The notes under the pieces: model-generated | What the model saw: only the letters and a program-made list of their open reading frames with translations | Told to the model about the DNA's origin: nothing | Database searches by the model: none | DNA from: Enterobacter sp. EA-1 | GTDB lineage: Bacteria > Pseudomonadota > Gammaproteobacteria > Enterobacterales > Enterobacteriaceae | DNA: 64,000 bases | Assembly (NCBI GenBank): GCA_002886105.1 | Contig: CP025776.1 | Location: 744,001-808,000 of the forward strand | Direction of reading: 5' to 3' | In this document: in pieces, positions 35,448-46,584 of the stretch | Layout: each line of letters begins with the position of its first letter | Position numbering within the stretch: position 1 is the stretch's first letter | Program-made: the position numbers and the translations under genes

Positions 35448-36488
35448 ATGTTAGAACTCACGCATATTTCCAAAACATTTGGCGCTGTACGGGTACTGGA
35501 CGATGTCAGCCTGACTATTCCACTCGGCAGCCGTACGGCGATTGTCGGGCCGTCCGGCTCTGGTAAAACCACGTTGCTGCGCCTGATTGCCGGGTTTGAT
35601 GCGCCGGACAGCGGCCAGATTATGATGCAGGAAAGCCGTTATTCGCTGACGGGCAGTTTGTTCCAGCCCATCAGCGCCGCATTGGTTTTGTACCGCAGGA
35701 AGGGGCGTTGTTTCCCCATCTTCGCGTGGGAGAAAACATTGCACCGGGGATTGCGTGGTGCGCGCCGGGCGAAGCGCGATCGCGTGGCAGCGTTGATGGC
35801 AATGGTCTCGCTGGACGCGAAACTGGCCCGGCGCTGGCCGCATGAGATTTCCGGCGGGCAGCAACAGCGTGTGGCGCTGGCCCGTGCACTGGCGCAGCAA
35901 ACCGGCGGTGATGCTGCTGGATGAACCTTTTCGGCACTGGACACCGGCTTGCGGGCGTCGACCCGTAAGGCCACGGCGGAACTGCTGACGCAGGCGGGTG
36001 TGGCGTCGATTCTGGTGACGCACGATCAGAAAGAGGCGCTCTCCTTTGCCAGCCAGATTGCCGTTATCCGCCACGGGCGCTTTACTCAGGTGGGATCACC
36101 GTTTGAGGTCTATTCGCAACCCACGGATGAAGAAACCGCGCTGTTTTTAGGGGATGCGTTGATCCTCCCCGCGGAGGTCGCTCAGGGTAAGGCGCGCGTT
36201 GCCTGTTAGGTGAGGTGGCGGTCGACAGTGCCGCCGCGAGCGGTGCGAAACGGATCATGTTGCGCCCGGAGCAGATCCGCGTTCTGCCTTGTGACGATCA
36301 GCAGGCTGCGCCACGAGGCGCAGATTGTCGGGATCGACTTTGCTGGTTACCTCTCTTCGCTGACGCTGCGCTTCGCACAGAGTGGCGAATCCCTCAGTTC
36401 TGCAAACCGTGACGGATGCCGCCACCGGGTCGCCGGTATGCAGGTCAATGTGCAGATCACAGGGCCTGCACGTGTGTTTGCCCGCTAA
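35448..36488 (+). CDS. Ferric iron ABC transporter, ATPase (FbpC/SfuC type); frameshifted
   Basis: This ATPase powers the permease. ATG at 35448 gives MLELTHISKTFGAVRVLDDVSL. Walker A is GPSGSGKTT near 35550-35576; the Q-loop region is damaged; the signature SGGQQQRVALARAL is near 35850-35890; Walker B (LLDEPF) follows a shift near 35905; the H-loop is VTHDQKEAL. A C-terminal TOBE-like regulatory region follows, ending GPARVFAR at 36488 (about 347 residues). Breaks near 35640, 35690, 35930, 36205 and 36310. Confidence 0.87.
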
Positions 36489-36495
36489 TCTGAAG

Positions 36496-36517
36496 CCCGG
36501 CGTTCGCCGGGTTTTTT
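36496..36517 (+). terminator. Terminator after the iron ABC operon
   Basis: A GC-rich stem CCCGGCG (36496-36502) pairs with CGCCGGG (36505-36511) and is followed by six T (36512-36517), eight bases after the stop codon. Confidence 0.9.
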
Positions 36518-36545
36518 CGATTGTGATATTTTTGAATTCGATCTC

Positions 36546-36580
36546 AAAACTATGTTTCTAGATGTGTAAAACTTCGTTTC
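36546..36580 (+). promoter_or_regulatory. Two KdgR-like operator cores upstream of pectin esterase genes
   Basis: AAAACTATGTTTC (36546-36558) and AAAACTTCGTTTC (36568-36580) both fit the core AAAYNNYRTTTY of the KdgR box and begin 22 bp apart, two helical turns. The flanks fit less well. KdgR represses pectin-catabolic genes in soft-rot and related enterobacteria until 2-keto-3-deoxygluconate appears. Confidence 0.5.
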
Positions 36581-36743
36581 GTTTTGTATCTCTATAAAAA
36601 TAAGCACATTTTGTTGGTCGGACTTCTGGCCGGATCCGCTTAGCGTCATCCGGCATTTTATTGAGCCTCATTTTCCGAGGAACAGACACTCAGGATTACG
36701 TCGGCGAGCTATCGCCGGGATCACCTGTTTCGGGAGAATGACA

Positions 36744-38315
36744 ATGCAATACCTCTTGGGATTAAGCGCGCTGTTATCTTGCCTGCCGGCAATGGCGGGT
36801 TCAGCCACGCTGCTTGAAGGCACGGTAATCGCCGATACGCCGCTCAGCGGGGCGACGGTAACCGTCACCGACAGCCGCGGAAAACACCTGACCACCCGCA
36901 CGCGCAGCGATGGCCGCTATTCACCGTGGAGGGGTTACGCTCCCTTAACCTTGTCGGCGGGTACAACCGAATGGCACATCATCGTCATGTTTGCGCAGCG
37001 ATGTTCCCCGCGCCCGTTGCATGGCTTCGCTTCGGCTTACCCTGCAAAAGATCGCGTAAATACCGCGAATATCACCCCGTTTACCGACCGGCTGGTCTCG
37101 GAAGTGGCGGGGGGAGTTGGGGTATATCGGCCCGCAACAGTGGGTGGAGCACGGCGATCCCGCCAAACTGAACGCCGGGCTACTGGCGATGCCGTTGGCC
37201 GGGGTTCCGCACGGGAATGGGCGACGCTGCGCCAGTCCGGTTTCGATCCTGACACGCTGGATCCGGTGACAACGCCTGTGCATCACGATGACGGGATGAC
37301 ACGCATCCTGTCGGTGATTCATCACAACCGTAATTACGACAACAACAGCGGCGAGGCCGGTAGCACGGTGCTGACCGACAGCGCGTTTCGCCCGATTGTC
37401 GGTCTGCAAAATTCCGGGCCATGGGAGCCGTTTGATCTGCGCAGGGCGCTGGCTGACAGACAGGCCATCCGTCGGGCGAAAACCCGCATTTTAGTGGTCA
37501 GTGATTCCACTGCCGCCACGTACGAGGTGAGCCGCCTGCCGCGAATGGGCTGGGGGCAGGTTTTCCAGCAGCAATTTCGCGCCGACAGCGGTGTCGTGGT
37601 GCTCAATGGCGCACGTTCCGGGCGCTCCAGCCGGGATTTTATAACGAAGGCTGGTATCAGCAGATGGCGCGCGATCTGCGTCCGGCGATTACGTGTTTAT
37701 CGCGCACGGGCATAACGATCAGAACTGCGATAGCGACAAAGCCATTCGCGGCGCAGCCGATGCAAAACCTCTGCACTGGCCGAATGATGCCAGCGGCACA
37801 CGCAATTCCCGCCCGGAAAACCGGAGACCGCATTCCAGCACTCTCTGGAGCGCTATATCGCACTGGCGCGGGCGGCAGGCGCGACGCCAGTCCTGTTTAC
37901 GCCCACGACCCGCGTAAAAAATCGCGCCGGAAAACCGCCTTCCAGCAGGGGCTGGTGATGGGGTGGTGAGCAGCCATTACACCGTCGACAAGCCGGGTTA
38001 CCGCTATTACGGCAATTACATCGACACCATTAAGCAGACCGCCCGGCGCAACCATGTGCCGCTTATCGACCCTGGAGCAACAGACCATCGACTTCGCCAA
38101 TGCGCATGCAAGCGACTGGATGGATTACTGGCTGGCGGTTGACCCTAACGACCCGCGTTACCCCTCGGTATAAAACGCAAACATCGGGCATTCGCAGCAA
38201 TCCTGATACTACGCATTTCCGGTGAAAAGGCGCGGAAGCTGTCGCATCGATTGTCGCCGGGCAGATCCGTCAGACGCCTGAATTGAGCGCGCTTGCTGAC
38301 ATGTTAAAACACTAA
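36744..38315 (+). CDS. Secreted rhamnogalacturonan/pectin acetylesterase (SGNH family); frameshifted
   Basis: This predicted secreted esterase removes acetyl groups from pectin. ATG at 36744 lies seven bases after GGGAG and starts a signal peptide (MQYLLGLSALLSCLPAMAGS). An Ig-like carboxypeptidase-regulatory repeat follows (TLLEGTVIADTPLSGATVTV). The SGNH hydrolase domain has block I ILVVSDSTAATY (Ser nucleophile), block III GHNDQ and block V DTTHF (Asp and His). The end ADMLKH stops at 38313-38315, about 520 residues. Many breaks occur (near 36925, 36990, 37115, 37645, 37690, 37780, 37960, 38075 and 38170). It is followed 10 bases later by the methylesterase gene, clearly one operon. Confidence 0.78.
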
Positions 38316-38325
38316 GGAGAGTCTG

Positions 38326-39390
38326 ATGAAAACACTGCACTGTTCCGCGCTGTTATTGGCCTGTATAAGCGTTTCCGTCCAGTGGCGGAGTGGAACGCCG
38401 TTGTCTCCGTGTCACCCAAGGCGGGGAATTTGCCACCATTCGCCGGGGCTAGCGCGCCGGACAGTGGTACGCCGTGGCGGATTCTGGTGAAAGAGGGGCG
38501 CTGGAATGAGCGCACGGTGATTGAAAAACCGGTCACGCTGGTAGGGGAGTCGAAAACGCAAACCCAGATTGGAAGCCAACACCAGCCGGGGCGTTAGATG
38601 ACAGCGGGCAGAAGTTAGGTACCGGGCGCACCAGCACCGTCGAGATACGCGCCAATAACGTGACGATTGAGAATCTGACCATCCGCAATAGTTTCGATTT
38701 CCCGGCTAATGCGGCGCTGCCGGATGGCGACGCGAAGAAGCTGAAGGATACCCGAGGGCTGTGGCGTTAATGGTGTCGGAAAACGTCGACAAAGCGCGCT
38801 TCCGCCATGTCCGGCTGGAAGGGTATCAGGATACGTTTTACAGCAAGAGCGGCAGCCGCAGCTATTTCACTGATTGCGAGGTCAGCGGGCATGTTGATTT
38901 TATCTTTGGCCTGGTATCGCCGTGTTCGATCGCTGCGGATCATTGCCCGTAACCGTAGCGACATTGCCCCGCCGTATGGCTACATCACTGCTCCGGCCAC
39001 GCAGGCGGATGAGAAGTTTGGCCTGTTTATCATCAACAGCAAGCTGAGCAAAGAGGCGGGCGTACCGGCGAAAAGCTTTGCGCTTGGGCGACCATGGCAC
39101 CCAACGACGCAATTTAGCGACGGGCGTTACGCCGATCCGAACGCGATCGGTCTGGCGGCCTTTATCAACTGCGACATTGACGATCATATCTACGGTTGGG
39201 ACAAAATGTCCGGCAAAGACAAAGCGGGGGAGAAGATCTGGTTTTATCCCGAAGATAGCCGCTTTTACGAGTCCGCAAACCGCGGGCCGGGGGGCAGGGA
39301 GGTGAAAAATACCAGCTTAGCGCTGCCGATGCCGCGCAATATTCTCTCGCCGCCATCTTCGCCGATTGGGATAAAGGACTGCTGGAGTAA
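38326..39390 (+). CDS. pemA: Pectin methylesterase PemA-like (CE8); frameshifted
   Basis: Pectinesterase hydrolyses methyl esters of polygalacturonate, preparing it for lyases. ATG at 38326 follows AAGGAGAG and starts a signal peptide (MKTLHCSALLLACIS). The catalytic right-handed beta-helix has YQDTFYS (first catalytic Asp), GHVDFIFG (second Asp) and GRPWHP (Arg and Trp), in the order and spacing of Dickeya PemA. Restored, it ends AAIFADWDKGLLE with TAA at 39388-39390 (about 355 residues). Breaks near 38375, 38430, 38570, 38920 and 39300-39310. It shares an operon with the acetylesterase. Confidence 0.87.
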
Positions 39391-39395
39391 ACGCC

Positions 39396-39419
39396 AATGC
39401 CCCCGGTTGCGGGGGCATT
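39396..39419. terminator. Hairpin after pemA
   Basis: A perfect 9-bp stem AATGCCCCC (39396-39404) and GGGGGCATT (39411-39419) lies between pemA and the convergent flavin reductase gene. There is no long T-run. Confidence 0.6.
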
Positions 39420-39427
39420 GAGCCAGG

Positions 39428-40016
39428 TCAGTTACCGTATTTCACATTAAAACCCAGCGCGCTGCCGACGGTGTCGTATTCACGGAAATTGAAAATCAGC
39501 GGCTTCCATTGGGCGGAATCCACCATGCCGTTTTCCCCAACAGATGATCGTCAACCCACAGATTAACAATATCCAGCTCGGCGAGGATAAAGCGCCCTTT
39601 ATCGCTGGTGCTCACTAACCGACATTCGGCCTGAATAGGGCATTCCGCGATGCGCGGCGGCGCAACGTCCACGGATGCTTCGGCGTGCAGTCCGCTTTTA
39701 CTGAATTTATCGTGGCAAATCTCAACGCCCCATTTGGTCTGCGCTTCCGACAACGTATCCCCGCCGGTCAGTCGGCCAATTTGCTCGACTTTCTCCCATT
39801 GGGTGTGGTCGGGAATATTGATCACGGCATCGGAACCTGCCATCAAATTCACTCCGAGGTTTTACTCCCTTTGCTGATGCCAATAATCAGTTTTTCCCCA
39901 AGGGAAATAGAAGATGAAGCGGCGGAAATATTTGTGTTGCCACTGCTATCTTGCGTGGTAACTAAAAATACCGGGAAGCCATAATAAAATGAATTCAATT
40001 TTGATTTGTTTTTCAT
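39428..40016 (-). CDS. Flavin reductase family protein; frameshifted
   Basis: This is a predicted FMN-binding split-barrel flavin reductase, about 195 residues. The start is ATG at 40014-40016 (MKNKSKLNSFYYGFPVFLVTTQD); the first 52 residues run into a stop near 39860 unless one base is removed, after which VNLMAGSDAVINIPDHTQWE continues the domain. A second break near 39533 leads to DSAQWKPLIFNFREYDTVGSALGFNVKYGN with stop at 39428-39430. The AASS motif near residue 35 is the usual substrate and flavin contact. It stands alone between pectin and YeaR-like genes; its partner oxygenase, if any, is not here. Confidence 0.75.
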
Positions 40017-40133
40017 GGTTTCTTTGATGCCTTGTTTAAAGAGTCTAATGACTATTTTTTCCCCCTCGTTAGCGTGTTTTCAATAACCCTTTTGAGTACT
40101 GAAAACCCATGAAAATAGCCACTAAAAAAGTGG

Positions 40134-40162
40134 TCCACAAATTTACAAAACAGGCATATGAT
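40134..40162 (+). promoter_or_regulatory. Candidate promoter of the YeaR-YoaG cluster
   Basis: TCCACA (40134-40139) and TATGAT (40157-40162) are separated by 17 bases, 63 bases before the first gene. In E. coli yeaR-yoaG is controlled by NarL and NsrR; I could not find a convincing NsrR operator here. Confidence 0.4.
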
Positions 40163-40225
40163 ATGCAACATATGTTTTTTACCTTCCCGGCAGGCACCGT
40201 TTGCTGAGAACCATGAGGATGAAAC

Positions 40226-40560
40226 ATGCAACGTATTGCGATACCCGCGAACTATGTTCACACCCGCACCACCCCGTTCTGGACCAACGAGACCGCGCCG
40301 GCGTCCATCTGGAAACGCCATCTTGATGCTGGTACCCGGCAGGGCGTCTACCCGCGGCTCAGTGTTCTGCAAGGGGCGATCCGCTATTACGGCTATGCCG
40401 ATGAAACCAGCCCTGAGCCCGTGGGAAACGCTGACCATTAACGCCGGGGGAATTTGCTGTGTTCCCGCCGGAGAAATGGCACAACATTGAGGCGTTATCC
40501 GACGACACGATATTCAGCGTGGATTTCTATGTTGACCCGAAAATTTTGATTGAAGGCTGA
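40226..40560 (+). CDS. YeaR-like protein (DUF1971, cupin fold), first copy; one frameshift
   Basis: Similar by eye to E. coli YeaR, a small cupin-like protein induced by nitrate and nitric oxide, of unknown reaction. ATG at 40226 follows GAGGATGAAAC and gives MQRIAIPANYVHTRTTPFWT. The shared blocks GVYPRLSVLQGAIRYYGYAD and EFAVFPPEKWHNIEAL are present, and the protein ends SVDFYVDPKILIEG (about 111 residues). One extra G near 40420 breaks the frame. It is the first of a three-gene cluster with 10- and 16-base gaps. Confidence 0.82.
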
Positions 40561-40570
40561 GGTATTCATT

Positions 40571-40909
40571 ATGACCATTGAAAATAAAGGTTATTCTTTA
40601 GCGGTATCTAACCGCAGCAACAATGAAACCGAAGAAAAAGTGTATCTGAAACCGATGTCGTTATATGTTCCGGACGTTGCCGTACAGGCCGTAACGGAAC
40701 TGGTGGCCCAGCTTTCTGATGCCAAAAATAATGCCAGCGAGATTGTCCTGACGGTAACCAATAACAATAACGGTGTATCCGTAGATAAAGATTTTACCGG
40801 TATTGATGAATTAAAAGATCCGCTAAACGCTGCCGACTCGGTGAAAGAGTTGATTAATATCGTGCGCGGCTACGAATCCGATGAAGAAACCAACGTCTGC
40901 GGTTGGTAA
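40571..40909 (+). CDS. YoaG-like protein with duplicated domain (DUF1869), intact
   Basis: ATG at 40571 follows GAGG. The protein has 112 residues. Its second half (EIVLTVTNNNNGVSVDKDF to EETNVCGW) matches the whole 60-residue E. coli YoaG including the C-terminal CGW. Its first half (YSLAVSNRSNNETEEKVYL, MSLYVPDVAVQAVTELVAQL) looks like a second, diverged copy without the CGW end. E. coli YoaG is a dimer, so this may be a fused pair. Its role is unknown; it lies between two YeaR-like genes. Confidence 0.8.
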   Translation: MTIENKGYSLAVSNRSNNETEEKVYLKPMSLYVPDVAVQAVTELVAQLSDAKNNASEIVLTVTNNNNGVSVDKDFTGIDELKDPLNAADSVKELINIVRGYESDEETNVCGW

Positions 40910-40925
40910 TAGCGAGGAGATTCCC

Positions 40926-41281
40926 ATGGCATCTGGCATTCCTGTGCATTTTCGTCATACCCGCTCCACCCCGTTCTGGACCAAAGAGACGGTGCCGCAC
41001 GCGCTGTTAACCCACCACAACACCAAAAAAGGCGTGTACGGTCGGCTGTCGGTGATGCAGGGGCGGTGAAATATTTCGGTTTCGCAAATGAGCATGACAC
41101 CACGCCGGAAACCGAAGTGGTGATCGAAGCCGGGCATTTTGGCATCAGTCCGCCGCAGTACTGGCACCACATTGAACTGCTGACGGAAGATACCTATTTC
41201 AATATCGATTTCTTTGCCGATCCTGACGAGGCCTTAGAAGGCAAGGGTATCGGACAGGTGGTGAACACCCGGCACGGCTAA
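40926..41281 (+). CDS. YeaR-like protein (DUF1971), second copy; one frameshift
   Basis: ATG at 40926 follows GAGGAG. The protein reads MASGIPVHFRHTRSTPFWTKET and GVYGRLSVMQGAVKYFGFANEHD, then EAGHFGISPPQYWHHIELL, and ends VVNTRHG at 41281 (about 118 residues). A missing base near 41065 breaks the frame. It resembles E. coli YeaR more closely in the middle than the first copy does, so the cluster holds two diverged paralogues. Confidence 0.8.
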
Positions 41282-41291
41282 TGCGCCGGGG

Positions 41292-42159
41292 TTAAAAGTT
41301 GTCGATAAAGCGCCGCACGGCGGGGAGCGCTCGAACTTCCGCCATGCCAGCGCAATATCGGTCTTCAGCGCTTCTTCCATCTGGTGAAATGTCACCTGCG
41401 GATGGCTGATGCACGCCATTGACTGGGGAATGATGGCAAAGCCGAAACCTGCTGCCACCATGCTCAAAGACGAGGCGAATTGTGATGCCTGCTGCTGGCC
41501 GTCCATATTGATCCCCCGCGCGCAGGCAAGCGTTATACACCAGTTCGTAAAGCCCCGGCGCCACCTCCTGCGGAAAGATCACCACCGGCGTTTTTGCAGT
41601 TCAAACAGCGACAATTCCGCTTTGGCGGAGAGCGGGTGCGTGCGGTGCAGCGCAATAACCATCGGCTCTTCATCGATAAGCTTCAGATTGAACGACTTGC
41701 TGTTCTCGCAGGGCAAGCGGACAAACGCCACATCGATTAACCCCTCATCCAGCTCCTGCATCAGCGTCGCCATGTTGTCCTCTTTCTGGTAGAGCGACAC
41801 CTGCGGGTAGTCGTCTCTGAACCTTTGCAGCACCGAAAATATTTTGCCGTGGAATGCGTTAGAGCTGGTTACCCCCAAATAGAGTTTGCCATTGATGCCC
41901 CGGGCAATGCCTTTGGCTTTTTCCAGCGCAGCATCGCTGAGTGCCGGATCTGGCAGGCATCTTCATAGAATGCCTCTCCGGCCTCGGTCAGCTCCACGCC
42001 GCGCGTCAAACGGTAGAACAGCGGCGTGCCCACTTCCTCCTCCAGACGGCGGATTTGCTGGCTCAGCGGCGGCTGGGAAATACCCAGCATTTCGGCGGCG
42101 CGGGTGAAGTGTTGCGCCTGCGCGACGGCAACAAAATAGCGTAGATAACGAAGTTCCAT
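41292..42159 (-). CDS. budR: BudR, LysR-family activator of the butanediol operon; frameshifted
   Basis: BudR activates budABC in response to acetate and low pH. The start at 42159 gives [44 protein letters not shown], the LysR helix-turn-helix, almost identical to Klebsiella BudR. The ligand domain has [19 protein letters not shown] and [20 protein letters not shown]. It ends RFIDNF at 41292 (about 290 residues). Breaks near 41960, 41595, 41510 and 41340. It is divergent from budA across a 107-base gap that should carry its operator. Confidence 0.9.
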
Positions 42160-42266
42160 ATCGAAAACATCTCAAACCCTGATGCTTTGTATATTGGAAT
42201 CCCCGGCTGAAACGAGTCAATATTTAATCAGCTTTTCTGAACGACTACTCAGCGAGGGAAAAGAGG

Positions 42267-43045
42267 ATGACTCATGTAAACGATTGTTGTTGTGAGGAAA
42301 ATCTACGAGAAACATTTCGTGCTTTTTCCAGAAACAATCCAAATGGCGTGATATATCAAACATCGCTAATGAGTGCCCTGCTTAGCGGGGTGTATGAGGG
42401 AAATACCACCATCAAGGCGTTGCTCGAGCACGGCGATTTTGGGCTGGGCACCTTTAACGAACTGGACGGTGAGCTGATTGCCTTCAACAGCGAAGTTTAT
42501 CAGTTGCGGGCAGATGGCAGTGCGCGGGAGGCGAACCCACAGCAGAAAACGCCGTTCGCGGTCATGACTGGTTTTTACCGCAGTATCGCCAGCAGTTTGA
42601 TAAACCCGTCAGTCGGCAGCAACTGCACGACATCATTGATAAACAGATCCCGTCCGACAATCTCTTTTGTGCGCTGCGCATTGATGGCCATTTTGTCATG
42701 CCCATACCCGCACCGTGCCGCGCCAGACGCCGCCCTACCGTGCGATGACCGACGTGCTCGACGATCAACCGGTGTTCCGCTTCAACCAGCGTAGCGGCGT
42801 GCTGGTGGGATTTCGTACGCCGCAGCATATGCAGGGCATCAACGTGGCGGGTTACCACGAGCACTTTATTACCGACGATCGCCACGGTGGCGGTCATCTG
42901 CTGGACTACCAACTGGAGCACGGCACGCTGGCGTTTGGCGCTATCTACAAGCTGATGATCGATCTGCCTGCGGATGATGCCTTCCTGAACGCCGATCTGC
43001 ATCCGGACAACCCTGGATGCCGCCATTCGTTCCGTGGAGAGTTAA
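42267..43045 (+). CDS. budA: BudA, alpha-acetolactate decarboxylase; frameshifted
   Basis: BudA converts alpha-acetolactate to acetoin. ATG at 42267 gives [17 protein letters not shown]. The zinc-binding histidines lie in [21 protein letters not shown], encoded around 42836-42900. The restored end is [10 protein letters not shown] with TAA at 43043-43045, 259 residues. Breaks near 42565, 42700 and 43015. It is first in budABC. Confidence 0.92.
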
Positions 43046-43066
43046 GCCTATTTCAAGGAGAGACTG

Positions 43067-44751
43067 ATGAGCAGTGAAAACCGTACACACCAATGGGCGC
43101 ACGGCGCTGATATGGTCGTAGGTCAACTGGAAGCTCAGGGCGTCAAACAGATCTTTGGCATTCCTCGGTGCCAAAATCGATAAGGTTTTTGACTCCCTCC
43201 TCGATTCAACCATCCGCATTATTCCGGTTCGCCATGAAGCTAATGCCGCTTTTATGGCGGCGGCGGTCGGGCGAATCACCGGTAAAGCGGGCGTGGCGCT
43301 GGTCACCTCTGGACCGGGGTGCTCGAACCTGATTACCGGGATGGCGACCGCCAATACCGAAGGGGATCCGCTGGTGGCGATTGGCGGTGCGGTCAAACGC
43401 GCGGACAAAGCCAAACTGGTGCATCAGAGCATGGACACCGTGGCAATGTTTAACCCCGTCACCAAATACGCCGTGGAAATTTCGTCGCCGGATGCCATCA
43501 GCGAAGTGGTGTCGAACGCGTTTCGCGCAGCCGAACAGGGAAGGCCTCGGCAGCGCATTTATCAGTGTGCCGCAGGATATCGCCGACCAACCGGCCACCG
43601 GCGATATTCTTCCCGCCAGCGGCGTTCTGCAACTTGGCGCCGCGCCGGACGCCGCCATTGACGAGGTGGCAAAACGCATCGCCGCCGCGCAAAACCCGGT
43701 GTTTTTGCTCGGGCTGATGGCCAGTCGGCAGGAGAACATTAGCGCACTGCATCAGTTGCTGGAAAAGAGCCACATCCCCATCACCAGTACCTACCAGCCG
43801 CCGGGGCGGTGAATCAACAGCACTTCACGCGTTTTGCCGGGCGCGTGGGCCTGTTCAATAACCAGGGCGGGAGATCGGCTGCTGCGACTGGCGGACCTGA
43901 TTATCTGCATTGGTTACAGCCCGGTGGAATATGAACCGGCGATGTGGAATAGCGGTGAGGCAAAACTGGTGCACATCGATGTGCTCCCGGCCTATGAAGA
44001 GCGCCACTACGTGCCGGACATTGAACTGGTCGGCGATATTTCCGCCACCCTGGAGCAGACTGGCGGCGCGCATCGAAAAAACCGCTGGTTCTCTCGCCGC
44101 GCGCCTCGGAAATTCTTATCGAGCGTCGCAACCAGCGCGAGTTGCTCAGCCGCCGGGGGGCGCAGCTTAGCCAGTTCGCGATTCACCCGTTGCGTATTGT
44201 GCGGGCAATGCAGGACATCGTGAATAATGACGTGACGCTAACCGTGGATATGGGGAGTTTCCATATCTGGATCGCCCGCTACCTCTACAGTTTCCGCGCC
44301 CGTCAGATGATGATTTCCAACGGTCAGCAGACCATGGGCGTTTCGCTGCCATGGGCTATCGGCACTGGCTGGTCAACCCCGGCAGGAAAGTGGTCTCCGT
44401 TTCCGGCGACGGCGGTTTCCTGCAATCCAGTATGGAGCTGGAAACCGCTGTACGTCTGGGCGCGAATATCCTGCACATCATCTGGGTGGATAACGCCTAC
44501 AACATGGTGGCAATCCGGTGAAGAGAAAAAAATACCAGCGGCTCTCCGGCGTGAATTTCGGCCCGGTGGATTTTAAAGCCTATGCCCGTGCGTTTGGCGC
44601 AGCCGGTTTTGCTGTGGAGAGTACTGCGGAGCTGGAGCCAACGCTGCGCGCCGCCATGGACATCGATGGCCCGTCAGTGGTCGCCATTCCGGTGGACTAT
44701 AGTGACAACCCGCTGCTGATGAGCCAGCTCAATCTTAATCAAATTCTGTAA
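43067..44751 (+). CDS. budB: BudB, catabolic acetolactate synthase; frameshifted
   Basis: BudB condenses two pyruvates to alpha-acetolactate with thiamine diphosphate, independent of FAD. ATG at 43067 follows AAGGAG and gives [22 protein letters not shown]. The ThDP Glu lies in [16 protein letters not shown]; the cofactor motif runs [19 protein letters not shown] to [10 protein letters not shown]. It ends [10 protein letters not shown] at 44751 (about 560 residues). Breaks near 43165, 43545, 43810, 43870, 44065, 44110, 44380 and 44515. Confidence 0.93.
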
Positions 44752-44767
44752 ATAACCGGAAAATGCT

Positions 44768-45548
<781 letters not shown>

Positions 45549-45573
45549 CGGTTTTTGGCTCGGACACAGCCTT

Positions 45574-45602
45574 GCCTCCTGCGCTTGCGCCGGGGGCTTT
45601 TT
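45574..45602 (+). terminator. Terminator after budABC
   Basis: A GC-rich imperfect stem (45574-45584 with 45587-45597, one mismatch) is followed by five T. It lies 25 bases after the budC stop. Confidence 0.75.
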
Positions 45603-45690
45603 ATTCTGCTGTACTGATGAAAATCATTCTCATCGCGCTGTTGTTATGATAAGTTGCATATAAAATACATGTTTTAGCGGAGAGCGCGTC

Positions 45691-46584
45691 ATGGCCGAAA
45701 ACGAGAAAGCAGGGCACACCTTTTAGCCAGTCTTGGGAAAACGCGGTTGCGACCGGGCGGTGTGGAAGCCACCGAATGGCTTTTTTCGCCGGTGCGCAGC
45801 TCACGCCGGAGTGCAAGGTGCTGGAAGTCGCCTGTAACATGGGGACGACCTCTATTGAACTGGCGCAGCGTTTTGGTTGCACCGTCTGCGCCATCGACAT
45901 GGATAAAAACGCGCTGGCGAAAGCACGGGCCAACGTCGCGGCGGCCGGGCTGGAGAGTCAGATCCAATTCCTCGAAGCCAATGCCAGCAAGCTACCGTTT
46001 GACGACGCCAGTTTCGATGTGGTGATTAACGAAGCGATGCTGACCATGTATGTGGACAAAGCAAAGGCGAAACTTATCGCCGAATATTACCGCGTGCTGA
46101 AACCCGGTGGTCGCCTGCTGACGCATGACATCATGTACACCCGCAGCGAACTGGCGGCAAATAAGCAAACCCTGCTGGAGCAGGTGGTGAAATCCAATGT
46201 CAGCCCCATGACGCACCGAGGCATGGAAAGATCTGTTTCTGGCCAATGGCTTTAACGACGTGGAAACGCACAACGGCAGCATGTCGTTGATGTCACCGCT
46301 TGGGCTTATTCGCGATGAGGGCGTTGCCCGCGCGCTGCGCATTGTGTTTAACGGCCTGCGCAACCGTGAGAACCGCAGCCGCTTTCTCGGCATGTTTCGC
46401 TTTTTTCCGCCGTAACCGGCATCAGCTCAATTACATTGCCTGTTGTTCGCGCAAAGGGATGCCACCGGCGCGTAAAGACCGGGTATATGCGTTTTTCGGC
46501 AAACCAGCGCAAAAATTCTCGTTTGGGTTATGGAACCGTTTGCGCTTAACTGACAGGGTGAATGTTAACCGGAGAACGCGCTGA
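45691..46584 (+). CDS. Class I SAM-dependent methyltransferase; frameshifted
   Basis: This is a cytosolic methyltransferase of the UbiE/Methyltransf_11 type; the substrate is unknown. ATG at 45691 follows GCGGAGAG and gives MAENEKAGHTF. Motif I reads CKVLEVACNMGTTSIELAQ, with the acidic SAM-binding Asp in CAIDMDKNALAKA, and motif IV region SFDVVINEAMLTMYV. Breaks lie near 45722, 45775, 46228 and 46410. The restored frame ends NVNRRTR at 46582-46584, where TGA overlaps the ATG of the next small gene, suggesting coupling. It is separated from budC by a terminator. Confidence 0.8.

Noticed and set aside
41268-41290. CCCGGC...GCCGGG hairpin overlapping the stop of the second YeaR-like gene as a terminator
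   Set aside because: Loop of 11 bases and no T-run on either strand.
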